From: a bacterium
GTDB taxonomy: Bacteria; Bacillota; Clostridia; Lachnospirales; Lachnospiraceae
Assembly: GCA_023664305.1 (NCBI GenBank)
Contig: JAMPFT010000020.1
Coordinates: 1-64,000, forward strand
DNA length: 64,000 bases
Direction of reading: 5' to 3'
This document shows, piece by piece, positions 1-7,031 of the stretch. Under the pieces are notes generated by a model. It ran no database searches, was not told the DNA's origin, and worked only from the letters and a program-made list of their open reading frames with translations. Positions within the stretch are counted from its first letter, which is position 1. Every line of letters starts with the position of its first letter. The position numbers were made by a program, and so were the translations under genes.

Positions 1-4
1 AAGT

Positions 5-21
5 CCCAACTGGCTGTTGGG
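5..21. other. Short perfect hairpin at the window edge
   Basis: A 6-bp perfect inverted repeat (CCCAAC, loop TGGCT, GTTGGG) lies just upstream of the first gene. No T-run follows it, so it is not a clear terminator. One reading frame here ends at TGA 25-27 and could be the last codons of an upstream gene, but too little is visible to decide. Bases 40-66 carry the purine-rich ribosome-binding region of the next gene. Confidence 0.35.
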
Positions 22-66
22 TACTGAAACCCTACACTTATATATTAGGAGGAGGAAGAGAAGAGG

Positions 67-861
67 ATGAAATATTACGGAGGATGTGATTCCGGAAGCA
101 CCTATACGAAGTGCGTGATCATCGACGAGAATGGCAAGATGGCGGCGGACGTCACCCTGCGCAGCCGGATCAATTCGGTGCTCAGCGCTCAGGACGCTTT
201 AAAGCAGGCGGTGGAACAGGTGCCGGATTTAAACAGCCCGGAGGAGCTGGAATATCTGGTGGGAACCGGCTACGGGCGGAACAAGGTGCCCTTTGCGGAC
301 GAAAATATCTCGGAGATCAGCTGTCACGCTATGGGGGTTCATGTGGCGGATCCCAGCGTAAAGGCCATTATCGATATCGGCGGACAGGACGTCAAGGGTA
401 TTTCCGTAGACACGGACGGGACAGTGTTGAATTTTGCCATGAACGATCGGTGCGCGGCGGGAACGGGACGGTTTTTTGAGGCGATGGCGAGAGCCTTCGA
501 GATGGATCTGGAGGAGTTTTCCAAGCTGTCGCTGAAGGCGAAAAATGTGATTCCCATCACGTCGCAGTGTACCGTGTTCGCGGAGTCGGAGGTCATTTCT
601 CTCGTGGGCGAGGGAAAGCCCATGGAGGAGATCGCGGCAGGAATCGAACTTTCCGTTGCAAAGAGGTGCTTCGTCATGTCGAAGAAGGCGGGAGCGGTGG
701 AAAAGATTACCCTGACCGGCGGCTGCGCGAAGAACGAGGGGCTGAAGGAGGCCATTGAGAAAGTGCTGAACCTGAAGGTGATCGATCTGCCCATCGACCC
801 GCAGCTCATGGGAGCGCTGGGAGCGGCGGAGTATGCAAGGCAAAAGTGCAAGAAAGCGTAA
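67..861 (+). CDS. Acyl-CoA dehydratase activase (BadF/BadG/BcrA/HgdC family ATPase)
   Basis: This 264-residue protein belongs to the ASKHA-fold ATPases that inject one low-potential electron into 2-hydroxyacyl-CoA dehydratases, benzoyl-CoA reductases or double-cubane-cluster proteins. An N-terminal phosphate-binding loop (GCDSGSTYTK, residues 6-15), a second (IDIGGQDVK, 102-110) and a C-terminal loop (LTGGCAKN, 216-223) are visible. Cys129 (DRCAAGTG) and Cys168 (SQCTVF) match the two positions that in HgdC-type homodimers hold a bridging 4Fe-4S cluster. Length is normal for the family. The ATG at 67 follows a purine-rich ribosome site. The partner dehydratase or reductase is not in the window and may lie upstream. 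It starts a tightly packed run of genes reaching 5069. Family is sure; the partner is unknown. Confidence 0.9.
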   Translation: MKYYGGCDSGSTYTKCVIIDENGKMAADVTLRSRINSVLSAQDALKQAVEQVPDLNSPEELEYLVGTGYGRNKVPFADENISEISCHAMGVHVADPSVKAIIDIGGQDVKGISVDTDGTVLNFAMNDRCAAGTGRFFEAMARAFEMDLEEFSKLSLKAKNVIPITSQCTVFAESEVISLVGEGKPMEEIAAGIELSVAKRCFVMSKKAGAVEKITLTGGCAKNEGLKEAIEKVLNLKVIDLPIDPQLMGALGAAEYARQKCKKA

Positions 862-887
862 ATAGCGGAAAGGAACGGTGAAAGAGG

Positions 888-1052
888 ATGCTGGCGATCA
901 AGATAATCGGAATTGCAGCGGCGGTACTGGTTGCGCTGTTTGTGCTGACATTTCTGATTTATTTCTTTAATCTCGACATGAAGCTGACGTCAATGCTTGC
1001 GCCTTTGTTCGAGAAGCATTATGATAAAATAGACAGAGATAAGCATTTATAG
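888..1052 (+). CDS. Small single-pass membrane protein, unknown function
   Basis: A 54-codon ORF starts at ATG 888 (MLAIKIIGIAA...) preceded by AAAGAGG and ends at TAG 1050-1052. Residues 4-29 are one continuous hydrophobic stretch, then a charged tail (FEKHYDKIDRDKH) that is presumably cytoplasmic. It sits 26 bp after the activase and 5 bp before the next gene, so translation is probably coupled. I recognise no family. The position suggests a membrane anchor or accessory for the neighbouring metalloenzyme genes, which is inference. Confidence 0.65.
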   Translation: MLAIKIIGIAAAVLVALFVLTFLIYFFNLDMKLTSMLAPLFEKHYDKIDRDKHL

Positions 1053-1057
1053 ACGAT

Positions 1058-1786
1058 ATGAAACTGTACGATGAAACTATACAAAAATTTCAGGCGCTTC
1101 TGGGGACGGGGCAGGAACGCAGCCTGCCTCTGGGCGAGACGGACTGGAAGGATGTCTCGGATCGGAGTATGATCCTGCGGAGCGATATGGCCTATGAGCT
1201 GGGAGGGGAAGGACTTCCCGCCATCGGCTGTACGGTGGTTACGGCGGATTCGGCTTTGGTTCCGGAGGACAAAATCACGCTTTTGGGTCCGGATCTTCCT
1301 CAGATCGACCGGGATGTACCCTACGCCAGAATCGCCTTTGTGAGAGTGACGGAGGAAGCTCTGGGGGAAGGGCAGGCCCTGTATCAGGCGATCCGGAACC
1401 TGGAATACACGAGATACCACTTCTACCCGGAAGGGTTTATGATGCGTGTTTCTGCTTCCGGGCAGAAGGAAAGCGTCCGGGTCGGCAAGGAAGCCCTGAA
1501 AAGAGGACTGGATTTTACGAAGACCGGGAATCGGATGATAACCGCTTTCCGCAGGCGAACCCCCGTCGAGGCGGTTCAGATCTTTTATGTGACGGCAAAG
1601 GAGGCGGATTATCCGGCGTTTTTGCAGTATACCGCGGAGGCGGAACGCATTACGAAGACCATCGATCACATTATGAAGACGGCGCTGATGGATTGCGGCG
1701 CCTGCAGCCTGCAGAAGGTCTGCGACGAGGTGGAAGGGCTGAAGGCCCTGCATTTCCGGGAGAGACGGGGATCGTCCGGCGAATGA
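1058..1786 (+). CDS. Acetyl-CoA synthase beta/CdhC-like protein, truncated form
   Basis: The 242-residue protein resembles, from memory of the family, the middle part of the acetyl-CoA synthase beta subunit (AcsB/CdhC). Shared landmarks in order are SDMAYELGG near 42-50, a LLGPDL...V block near 75-97, the segment VGKEALKRGLDF...MITAF near 142-164, and AVQIFYVT near 172-179. The end carries Cys213, Cys216 and Cys222 (C-x2-C-x5-C), near where ACS starts its A-cluster ligands (C-x2-C-x8-C-x9-C). The rest of the ACS C-terminal domain is absent, so carbon-carbon synthesis as in true ACS is not supported. Neighbours are the activase upstream and a Fe-S flavoprotein and HypA downstream. The relation to ACS is likely; its role is unknown. 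Confidence 0.6.
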   Translation: MKLYDETIQKFQALLGTGQERSLPLGETDWKDVSDRSMILRSDMAYELGGEGLPAIGCTVVTADSALVPEDKITLLGPDLPQIDRDVPYARIAFVRVTEEALGEGQALYQAIRNLEYTRYHFYPEGFMMRVSASGQKESVRVGKEALKRGLDFTKTGNRMITAFRRRTPVEAVQIFYVTAKEADYPAFLQYTAEAERITKTIDHIMKTALMDCGACSLQKVCDEVEGLKALHFRERRGSSGE

Positions 1787-1896
1787 CGCCGGAATGCGTC
1801 AAAACGGTTCTGCGGCATGGAAAGATTTGCAGAATCCGATAAAGCAAGCAGGAATAAAATGGTGAAAGGAAACCATAAACAAGGAGGATAAAAAAC

Positions 1897-4707
1897 ATGG
1901 CGTTTGACATGGAGCAGTACGAAAGGTGGCCTGCAAACCACAAGCACGATCAAAATCCCAGCAAGAAGATTCTTGCCTTGGGGAAGAAGATCACGGACGT
2001 AGCCGCCCACAAGCTGGGGAGCGTAAAGGTGGAGGATCCGGAATACTGGGGCCTGGCCGAGCTCATCACCGAGGAGATGGCGGAGGTGGGTCTTGCGATG
2101 AAGCTGAGGACGCCCTATACCTTTGCCGAGCTGTGTAAGCTGTGCAAGATTGACAAGGACGGGGAGGAGAAATTCCAGAAGCTCTTGGACGAGATGAGCT
2201 ACATCGGTCTTCTGGAGTACGATTACGGTTATCACTACGACCATAACGGCCGCACCCACGAGCAGACGGAGCGCAGATATGTGCTGCCCATGTTCGTGCC
2301 CGGCTCGGCGGAGCTGTTCAACATGGAGGAGCTGCCCGACAGGAGCAATCCCAGACTGCGGGATCATCCGGACGTTGCTTCCTTCTTTGAGCGCATGACC
2401 TATATTCCCCTGGCGGGTATCACCCAGATGGTGCCGCCCGGAGGCGCCGGGATTGGTATGCATGTCATCCCGGTGGAGAAGGCAATCTCTATGGAGAACC
2501 AGTCGGTGGATCTGGAGCATCTCTCTTATTGGTTGAAAAAGTACGAGGGTCACATCGGCGTAGGACGCTGTTCCTGCCGCGCGTCCCGCAAGGTGCTGGG
2601 AGAAGGCGTGGCGGACGACGATTTCGGCTGGTGTATCGGGGTAGGCGATTTTGCGGATTACTGCCGCGAGACGGGCAAGGGCCACGATATCACCTACGAC
2701 GAGGCGATGGCGATTCTGCAGAGAGCGGAGGAGAACGGCTTCGTACATCAGATCACCAATATCGACGGCGAAAACAAGATTTTCGGTATCTGTAACTGTA
2801 ACGTCAATATCTGTAACGCCCTGCGCACCTCGCAGCTTTTCAACACGCCGAATATGTCCCGTTCCGCCTATGTGGCGCACGTTGACAAGGAAAAGTGCGT
2901 GGCCTGCGGACGCTGTGTGGAGTACTGCCCGGCGGGAGCGACAAGGCTCGGACAGAAGCTTTGCACCAAGGACGGCAAGGAGGTCGAATATCCGAAGCAG
3001 GAGCTTCCGGACGAGGTAAAATGGACGAAAGACAAGTGGGATCCCGACTATCGCGACAACAACCGGATCAACAGTCACAAGACGGGTACTGCGCCCTGTA
3101 AGACGGCCTGTCCGGCGCACATTGCGGTGCAGGGTTATCTGAAGAAGGCTTCCCAGGGCAAGTACAGGGAAGCTCTGGCCCTGATCAAGAAGCAGAATCC
3201 CTTCCCGGCTGTCTGCGGCCGGATCTGTAACCGCCGCTGCGAGGACGCCTGCACGAGGGGAACCATCGACGAGGCGGTTGCCATCGACGCGGTAAAGAAG
3301 TTTATTGCGGATCAGGATCTGAAGGCGGAGACCAGGTACATACCGCCCGTGGTGATCCCGGCCAGCATCCATATGGATCATTTCCCCGAGAAGATTGCCA
3401 TCATCGGCGGCGGTCCGGCAGGACTGAGCGCGGCCTTCTATCTGGCGGAGAAAGGGTATCGCCCTACGGTGTTTGAGAAGAACGAAAAACCCGGCGGAAT
3501 GCTTCAGTACGGGATCCCGTCCTATAAGCTGGAGAAGGACGTCATCGAGGCGGAAATCGACGTCATGCGCGAGATGGGCGTGGAGATTAAGACCGACGTG
3601 GAGGTCGGAAAGGACGTTACCTTAAAGCAGCTGCGCGAGCAGGGCTATAAGGCGTTCTATATTGCCATCGGCTGCAGCGCGGGCCGCCGTCCCGGGGTTG
3701 CCGGAGACGAGGCGGATGGCACCATGACCGCGATCGAATATCTGCACGGGGCAAATACGGGAAATACCTCCTTTACGGGCAGAGTCATCGTGGTAGGCGG
3801 CGGAAACGTGGCTGTGGACGCGGCGAGAGTCAGCGTCAGGAGCGGCGCTTCGGAGGTAACCATGCTCAGCTTGGAGTCCGAGAAGGAGATGCCTGCTTCC
3901 GCGGAGGAAATCCGTGAGGCGGAAGAGGACGGCGTCCTGATCAAAAACGGCTGGGGTCCGAAGGAAGTGTTGACGAAGGACGGAAAGGTGACGGGAGTGG
4001 TATTTAAAAAGTGTCTTTCCGTCACGAACGCGGAAGGAAAATTTGCGCCCACCTATGACGAGAACGACACGATTACACTGAATTGTGACCGGGTGATCTT
4101 TGCCATCGGACAGAGAACGGTGTGGGGTAACCTGTTGGAGGGAGAAAAGGTAGAGTTCAGAGGGCCTGCCGTCGTGGCGGATCAGCTGACCTTCCAGACC
4201 GGCCAGCCGGATATCTTTGTGGGCGGCGACGTCTATACCGGACCGAAGTTTGCCATCGACGCGATTGCCGCCGGACATTACGCGGCGGAGTCCCTGCACC
4301 GCTATGTACACAACGGCCATATGACCATCGGCCGCAACCGCTGGGAGTTTAACGCGCTGGATAAGGACAATATCCGTGTGGATAGCTACGATAATTCCTC
4401 CCGCCAGATTGAGGCGCTGGACCCTTCGGTTCCCGCAAAGTCCTTCAAGGATGCGCATGTAACCTTTACCGAGGAACAGGTGAAGAAGGAGACCGCGCGC
4501 TGCCTGGGCTGCGGCGCTACCATAGTGGATGAGAACAAGTGTATCGGCTGCGGCGTATGTACTACCAAGTGCGAGTTTGATGCGATCACGCTGCACCGCG
4601 ACCGTCCGGAGTGTACGAATATGATAAAGGCGGAGGATAAGTTCAAGGCGATCATCCCTTATCAGCTGAAGCGTGCGGTGAAGATTGTAAAGAACAAGAA
4701 TAAGTAA
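1897..4707 (+). CDS. Multidomain Fe-S/FAD oxidoreductase (GltD-like core)
   Basis: This 936-residue cytoplasmic redox protein has an N-terminal region with Cys225/227 (RCSCR), Cys246/256 and Cys299/301/306. A 4Fe-4S ferredoxin motif follows (Cys334, 337, 340, 344). Next comes a glutamate-synthase-small-chain-like unit: N-terminal cysteines 401, 405, 440, 444, 448, 452, an FAD loop IIGGGPAG (502-509), an NAD(P)H loop VVGGGNVAVDAAR (632-644), and the conserved GGDVYTGP (777-784). The C-terminus has a further cysteine array (869, 872, 882, 885, 888, 892). No glutaminase/GOGAT large subunit is nearby, so it is probably not glutamate synthase but an NAD(P)H-linked electron hub. The ATG follows AAGGAGG at good spacing. 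The gene lies in the activase/ACS-like/HypA cluster. Confidence 0.85.
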   Translation: MAFDMEQYERWPANHKHDQNPSKKILALGKKITDVAAHKLGSVKVEDPEYWGLAELITEEMAEVGLAMKLRTPYTFAELCKLCKIDKDGEEKFQKLLDEMSYIGLLEYDYGYHYDHNGRTHEQTERRYVLPMFVPGSAELFNMEELPDRSNPRLRDHPDVASFFERMTYIPLAGITQMVPPGGAGIGMHVIPVEKAISMENQSVDLEHLSYWLKKYEGHIGVGRCSCRASRKVLGEGVADDDFGWCIGVGDFADYCRETGKGHDITYDEAMAILQRAEENGFVHQITNIDGENKIFGICNCNVNICNALRTSQLFNTPNMSRSAYVAHVDKEKCVACGRCVEYCPAGATRLGQKLCTKDGKEVEYPKQELPDEVKWTKDKWDPDYRDNNRINSHKTGTAPCKTACPAHIAVQGYLKKASQGKYREALALIKKQNPFPAVCGRICNRRCEDACTRGTIDEAVAIDAVKKFIADQDLKAETRYIPPVVIPASIHMDHFPEKIAIIGGGPAGLSAAFYLAEKGYRPTVFEKNEKPGGMLQYGIPSYKLEKDVIEAEIDVMREMGVEIKTDVEVGKDVTLKQLREQGYKAFYIAIGCSAGRRPGVAGDEADGTMTAIEYLHGANTGNTSFTGRVIVVGGGNVAVDAARVSVRSGASEVTMLSLESEKEMPASAEEIREAEEDGVLIKNGWGPKEVLTKDGKVTGVVFKKCLSVTNAEGKFAPTYDENDTITLNCDRVIFAIGQRTVWGNLLEGEKVEFRGPAVVADQLTFQTGQPDIFVGGDVYTGPKFAIDAIAAGHYAAESLHRYVHNGHMTIGRNRWEFNALDKDNIRVDSYDNSSRQIEALDPSVPAKSFKDAHVTFTEEQVKKETARCLGCGATIVDENKCIGCGVCTTKCEFDAITLHRDRPECTNMIKAEDKFKAIIPYQLKRAVKIVKNKNK

Positions 4708-4724
4708 GGAAAGCAGGGAATGAC

Positions 4725-5069
4725 ATGCATGAGCTGGGAGTCGTGTTTTATGTCGTCCGCGACGTAAAGCAGGTGGCGGAAGAGAACGCCGTGGAAAAGA
4801 TTTCCTCCGTGACGCTGCAGATCGGCGAGGTGTCGGGGATTATCCACGATTATCTGATCGACTGCTGGAACTGGGCGAAGAAGAAGGAGCCCGTGATGGA
4901 GGAGGCCGAGCTTAAGATCGAGCAGATCGACGCAGTCACCTTCTGCGAGGACTGCGGGCAGGAATACCCGACGGTGCAGTATGCGAAGGTCTGTCCGCAC
5001 TGCGGCAGCGAGCACACTTACCTTCGACGGGGGAACGAGTTCCTGATAAAAGAAGTGGAAGCATATTGA
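4725..5069 (+). CDS. hypA: HypA-type nickel metallochaperone
   Basis: The 114-residue protein matches HypA/HybF, which delivers nickel to NiFe hydrogenase or other nickel sites together with HypB. The N-terminal Met-His-Glu with His2 is the usual nickel ligand, and a zinc module is formed by Cys74/Cys77 and Cys90/Cys93. Length is typical. It begins 17 bp after the oxidoreductase and is the last gene of the cluster. No hydrogenase, hypB or urease genes are in the window; the only nearby nickel-site candidate is the ACS-like protein at 1058-1786. Some Clostridia carry HypA-like proteins of unknown client, so the hydrogenase link is not assumed. Confidence 0.85.
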   Translation: MHELGVVFYVVRDVKQVAEENAVEKISSVTLQIGEVSGIIHDYLIDCWNWAKKKEPVMEEAELKIEQIDAVTFCEDCGQEYPTVQYAKVCPHCGSEHTYLRRGNEFLIKEVEAY

Positions 5070-5073
5070 CCGG

Positions 5074-5107
5074 AGGCCTGGCGCGGGAGGTTTCCCGCAC
5101 CAGGCCT
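5074..5107. terminator. Long GC-rich hairpin after hypA
   Basis: Eight base pairs (AGGCCTGG/CCAGGCCT), one C-A mismatch and six more (GCGGGA/TCCCGC) close a four-base loop. It starts 5 bp after the hypA stop. No T-run follows, so it may stabilise the 3' end rather than terminate on its own. A smaller hairpin (AACCGG/CCGGTT) lies at 5125-5144. Confidence 0.6.
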
Positions 5108-5147
5108 GACTCGTCCGAAAACAGAACCGGACGAAGAGCCGGTTGCA

Positions 5148-5193
5148 CAAAAGAGGTTGGAGACCGTCCCCGGGCGGCTCTGATCTCTTTTTT
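5148..5193 (+). terminator. Probable intrinsic terminator of the redox cluster
   Basis: AAAAGAG near 5149 pairs with CTCTTTT at 5185-5191 around an inner GC-rich helix, and the 3' side runs into six T residues. It follows the two hairpins after hypA and would end the 67-5069 transcript. The rest of the gap to the next gene (5194-5385) shows nothing I can identify. Confidence 0.6.
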
Positions 5194-5385
5194 GTGACGC
5201 TGTTTGCTTTGCGAATCGTAAATTTTAGTTGCGGCCCAAATTCCGTTTCTGCGCGGCAAGCCGGGTTTGTTTTATTCCCGCGGGCAATGCGCCAAGCGGC
5301 CGTGAAGCGGACGTTTGCCCCTCTTTCGGGAAAAAACAGCGGAAAATTCAGCGAAAAAATTCTCCGGAAAAAATTTACAAAACGG

Positions 5386-5414
5386 TGTACAGCGGAAAGA
5401 AAAAAGGGTAAAAT
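5386..5414 (+). promoter_or_regulatory. Sigma-A promoter for the dipeptidase gene
   Basis: TGTACA (5386-5391) and TAAAAT (5409-5414) are separated by exactly 17 bp, giving a start near 5421 and a leader of about 70 bases before pepD. Confidence 0.6.
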
Positions 5415-5491
5415 GAGGGGGACGGCGCGGGAAGAATTTCCGGCGTCCGATATCAGAGTTGCGCGGAGGAATGCGCGGAAGAGAGGAATGT

Positions 5492-6943
5492 ATGGGAGTT
5501 TTATCGGAATTGGAGCCGAAAAGCGTTTTCGGCTATTTCGAAGAGATCACAGGGATCCCCCACGGGTCGGGCAATGTGGGGCAGATCAGTGATTATCTGG
5601 TGAATTTTGCAGAGGAACACGGGCTTTTTTATATCCGGGATGAGTGGAAGAATGTAATCATCGTGAAGGAGGCGTCCTCCGGATATGAGAATGAGCCGAC
5701 GGTGATCCTGCAGGGCCACATGGATATGGTGGCGGTAAAGAAGCCGGGATGTGATATCGATATGAGCAGGGACGGTCTGCGGGTTGCCGTGGACGGCGAC
5801 AGGATCTACGCGGAGGGAACCAGTCTCGGAGGGGACGACGGGATTGCCGTGGCATACGCGCTGGCACTGCTTTCCTCGGATTCTGTCCGGCATCCGAGAC
5901 TGGAGGTTATCCTCACGGTGGATGAGGAGGTGGGGATGGACGGCGCGAGAAATATCGATCTGTCTATGCTTACCGGGCATCGGATGGTGAATCTGGATTC
6001 CGAGGAAGAGGGCGTATTCTTAAGCAGCTGTGCCGGGGGAGCACGGGTAAAGTGCCGCATGCAGACTGCTGAGCAGGAAGTAACGGGTACGGCTTACCTG
6101 GTGACGGTGGACGGCTTGCTGGGCGGGCATTCCGGCGGCGAGATCCATAAAGAGAGAGGAAATTCCAACTGCCTTTTCGGACGGTTTTTGTACAGATTAT
6201 GCGAGCATATGCCGGTGAAGCTGGCCAAGCTGCAGGGCGGTCTGGCGGACAATGCGATTCCGCGGGAAACGTCGGGACTTCTCGTCATCGACGAGAAGGA
6301 CAGCGAAAAGTTTGTCTCTCTTCTGGATACGGTGGAAAAAGAGCTTCAGGCGGAGCTTTGCGTGAAGGATCCGGACGTCAGGATCCGCGCGGAGAAGACG
6401 GAAATCCCGGAAACGGTATGCATGACCGCAGAGGACACGGCGCGGGCCGCCGCTTTTCTGGTGAGTCTGCCGAACGGCGTCCAGGCCATGAGCGCGGATA
6501 TGCCGGGGCTGGTGGAAACCTCTCTGAATCTGGGTATTTTGGAGTATCGGGACGGGGCCGTGTGGGCCGATTTCTCCGTGCGCAGCAGCGTGGAGAGCGC
6601 AAAAAGGGCGTTGATCCAGAAGCTGTGTGCCGTGACGGAGCTTGCGGGAGGTAAAACGGCAGTTTCGGGAGATTATCCGGGCTGGCGGTTTCGGAAGGAT
6701 TCCCCTCTGCGGAAAAAGATGGTGTCCCTGTATGAAGAGATGTACGGGGAGAAGCCCAGGGTAGAGGCTATCCACGCAGGGCTGGAGTGCGGTATTCTGG
6801 GAAGCAAGATCGAGGATCTGGACTGCGTCTCCATGGGGCCGGACATGCAGGATATCCATACGACGGAGGAAAGCTTAAGCATTTCTTCCGTGAGGAGAGT
6901 CTGGGAATATCTGGTAAGACTTTTGGAAAAAAAGGAAGTTTAG
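5492..6943 (+). CDS. pepD: Aminoacyl-histidine dipeptidase (peptidase M20C)
   Basis: The 483-residue protein is a cytosolic di-zinc dipeptidase of the PepD/carnosinase-like M20C family, acting in peptide turnover. Metal and catalytic residues are visible: His76-x-Asp78 (GHMDMV), Asp115 (GGDDG), Glu145-Glu146 (DEEVGM), Asp169 (NLDSEEEG) and the late DIHTTEE segment. The opening MGVLSELEPKSVFGYF...IPHGSGN is typical of the family. I chose ATG 5492, with GAGAGGA four bases upstream, over earlier in-frame starts at 5459 (TTG) and 5471 (ATG), which add residues unlike the family. The next gene begins about 90 bp later on the same strand and may be co-transcribed. Confidence 0.93.
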   Translation: MGVLSELEPKSVFGYFEEITGIPHGSGNVGQISDYLVNFAEEHGLFYIRDEWKNVIIVKEASSGYENEPTVILQGHMDMVAVKKPGCDIDMSRDGLRVAVDGDRIYAEGTSLGGDDGIAVAYALALLSSDSVRHPRLEVILTVDEEVGMDGARNIDLSMLTGHRMVNLDSEEEGVFLSSCAGGARVKCRMQTAEQEVTGTAYLVTVDGLLGGHSGGEIHKERGNSNCLFGRFLYRLCEHMPVKLAKLQGGLADNAIPRETSGLLVIDEKDSEKFVSLLDTVEKELQAELCVKDPDVRIRAEKTEIPETVCMTAEDTARAAAFLVSLPNGVQAMSADMPGLVETSLNLGILEYRDGAVWADFSVRSSVESAKRALIQKLCAVTELAGGKTAVSGDYPGWRFRKDSPLRKKMVSLYEEMYGEKPRVEAIHAGLECGILGSKIEDLDCVSMGPDMQDIHTTEESLSISSVRRVWEYLVRLLEKKEV

Positions 6944-7031
6944 ATTTTATGTGACGTTTTGCGGCGCTGCCCGGCGCAAAGCCGCCGGACAAAAATCGCA
7001 GCGCAGGCTGCAGAAAGGCATGGTGATTCAG

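Noticed and set aside
1058-1786. True acetyl-CoA synthase gene
   Set aside because: The C-terminal A-cluster domain and the CODH partner are missing; only the middle-domain resemblance is kept.
1897-4707. Glutamate synthase small subunit (GltD)
   Set aside because: The core is GltD-like, but there is no GltB, and extra ferredoxin and N-terminal cysteine regions point to another electron-transfer role.
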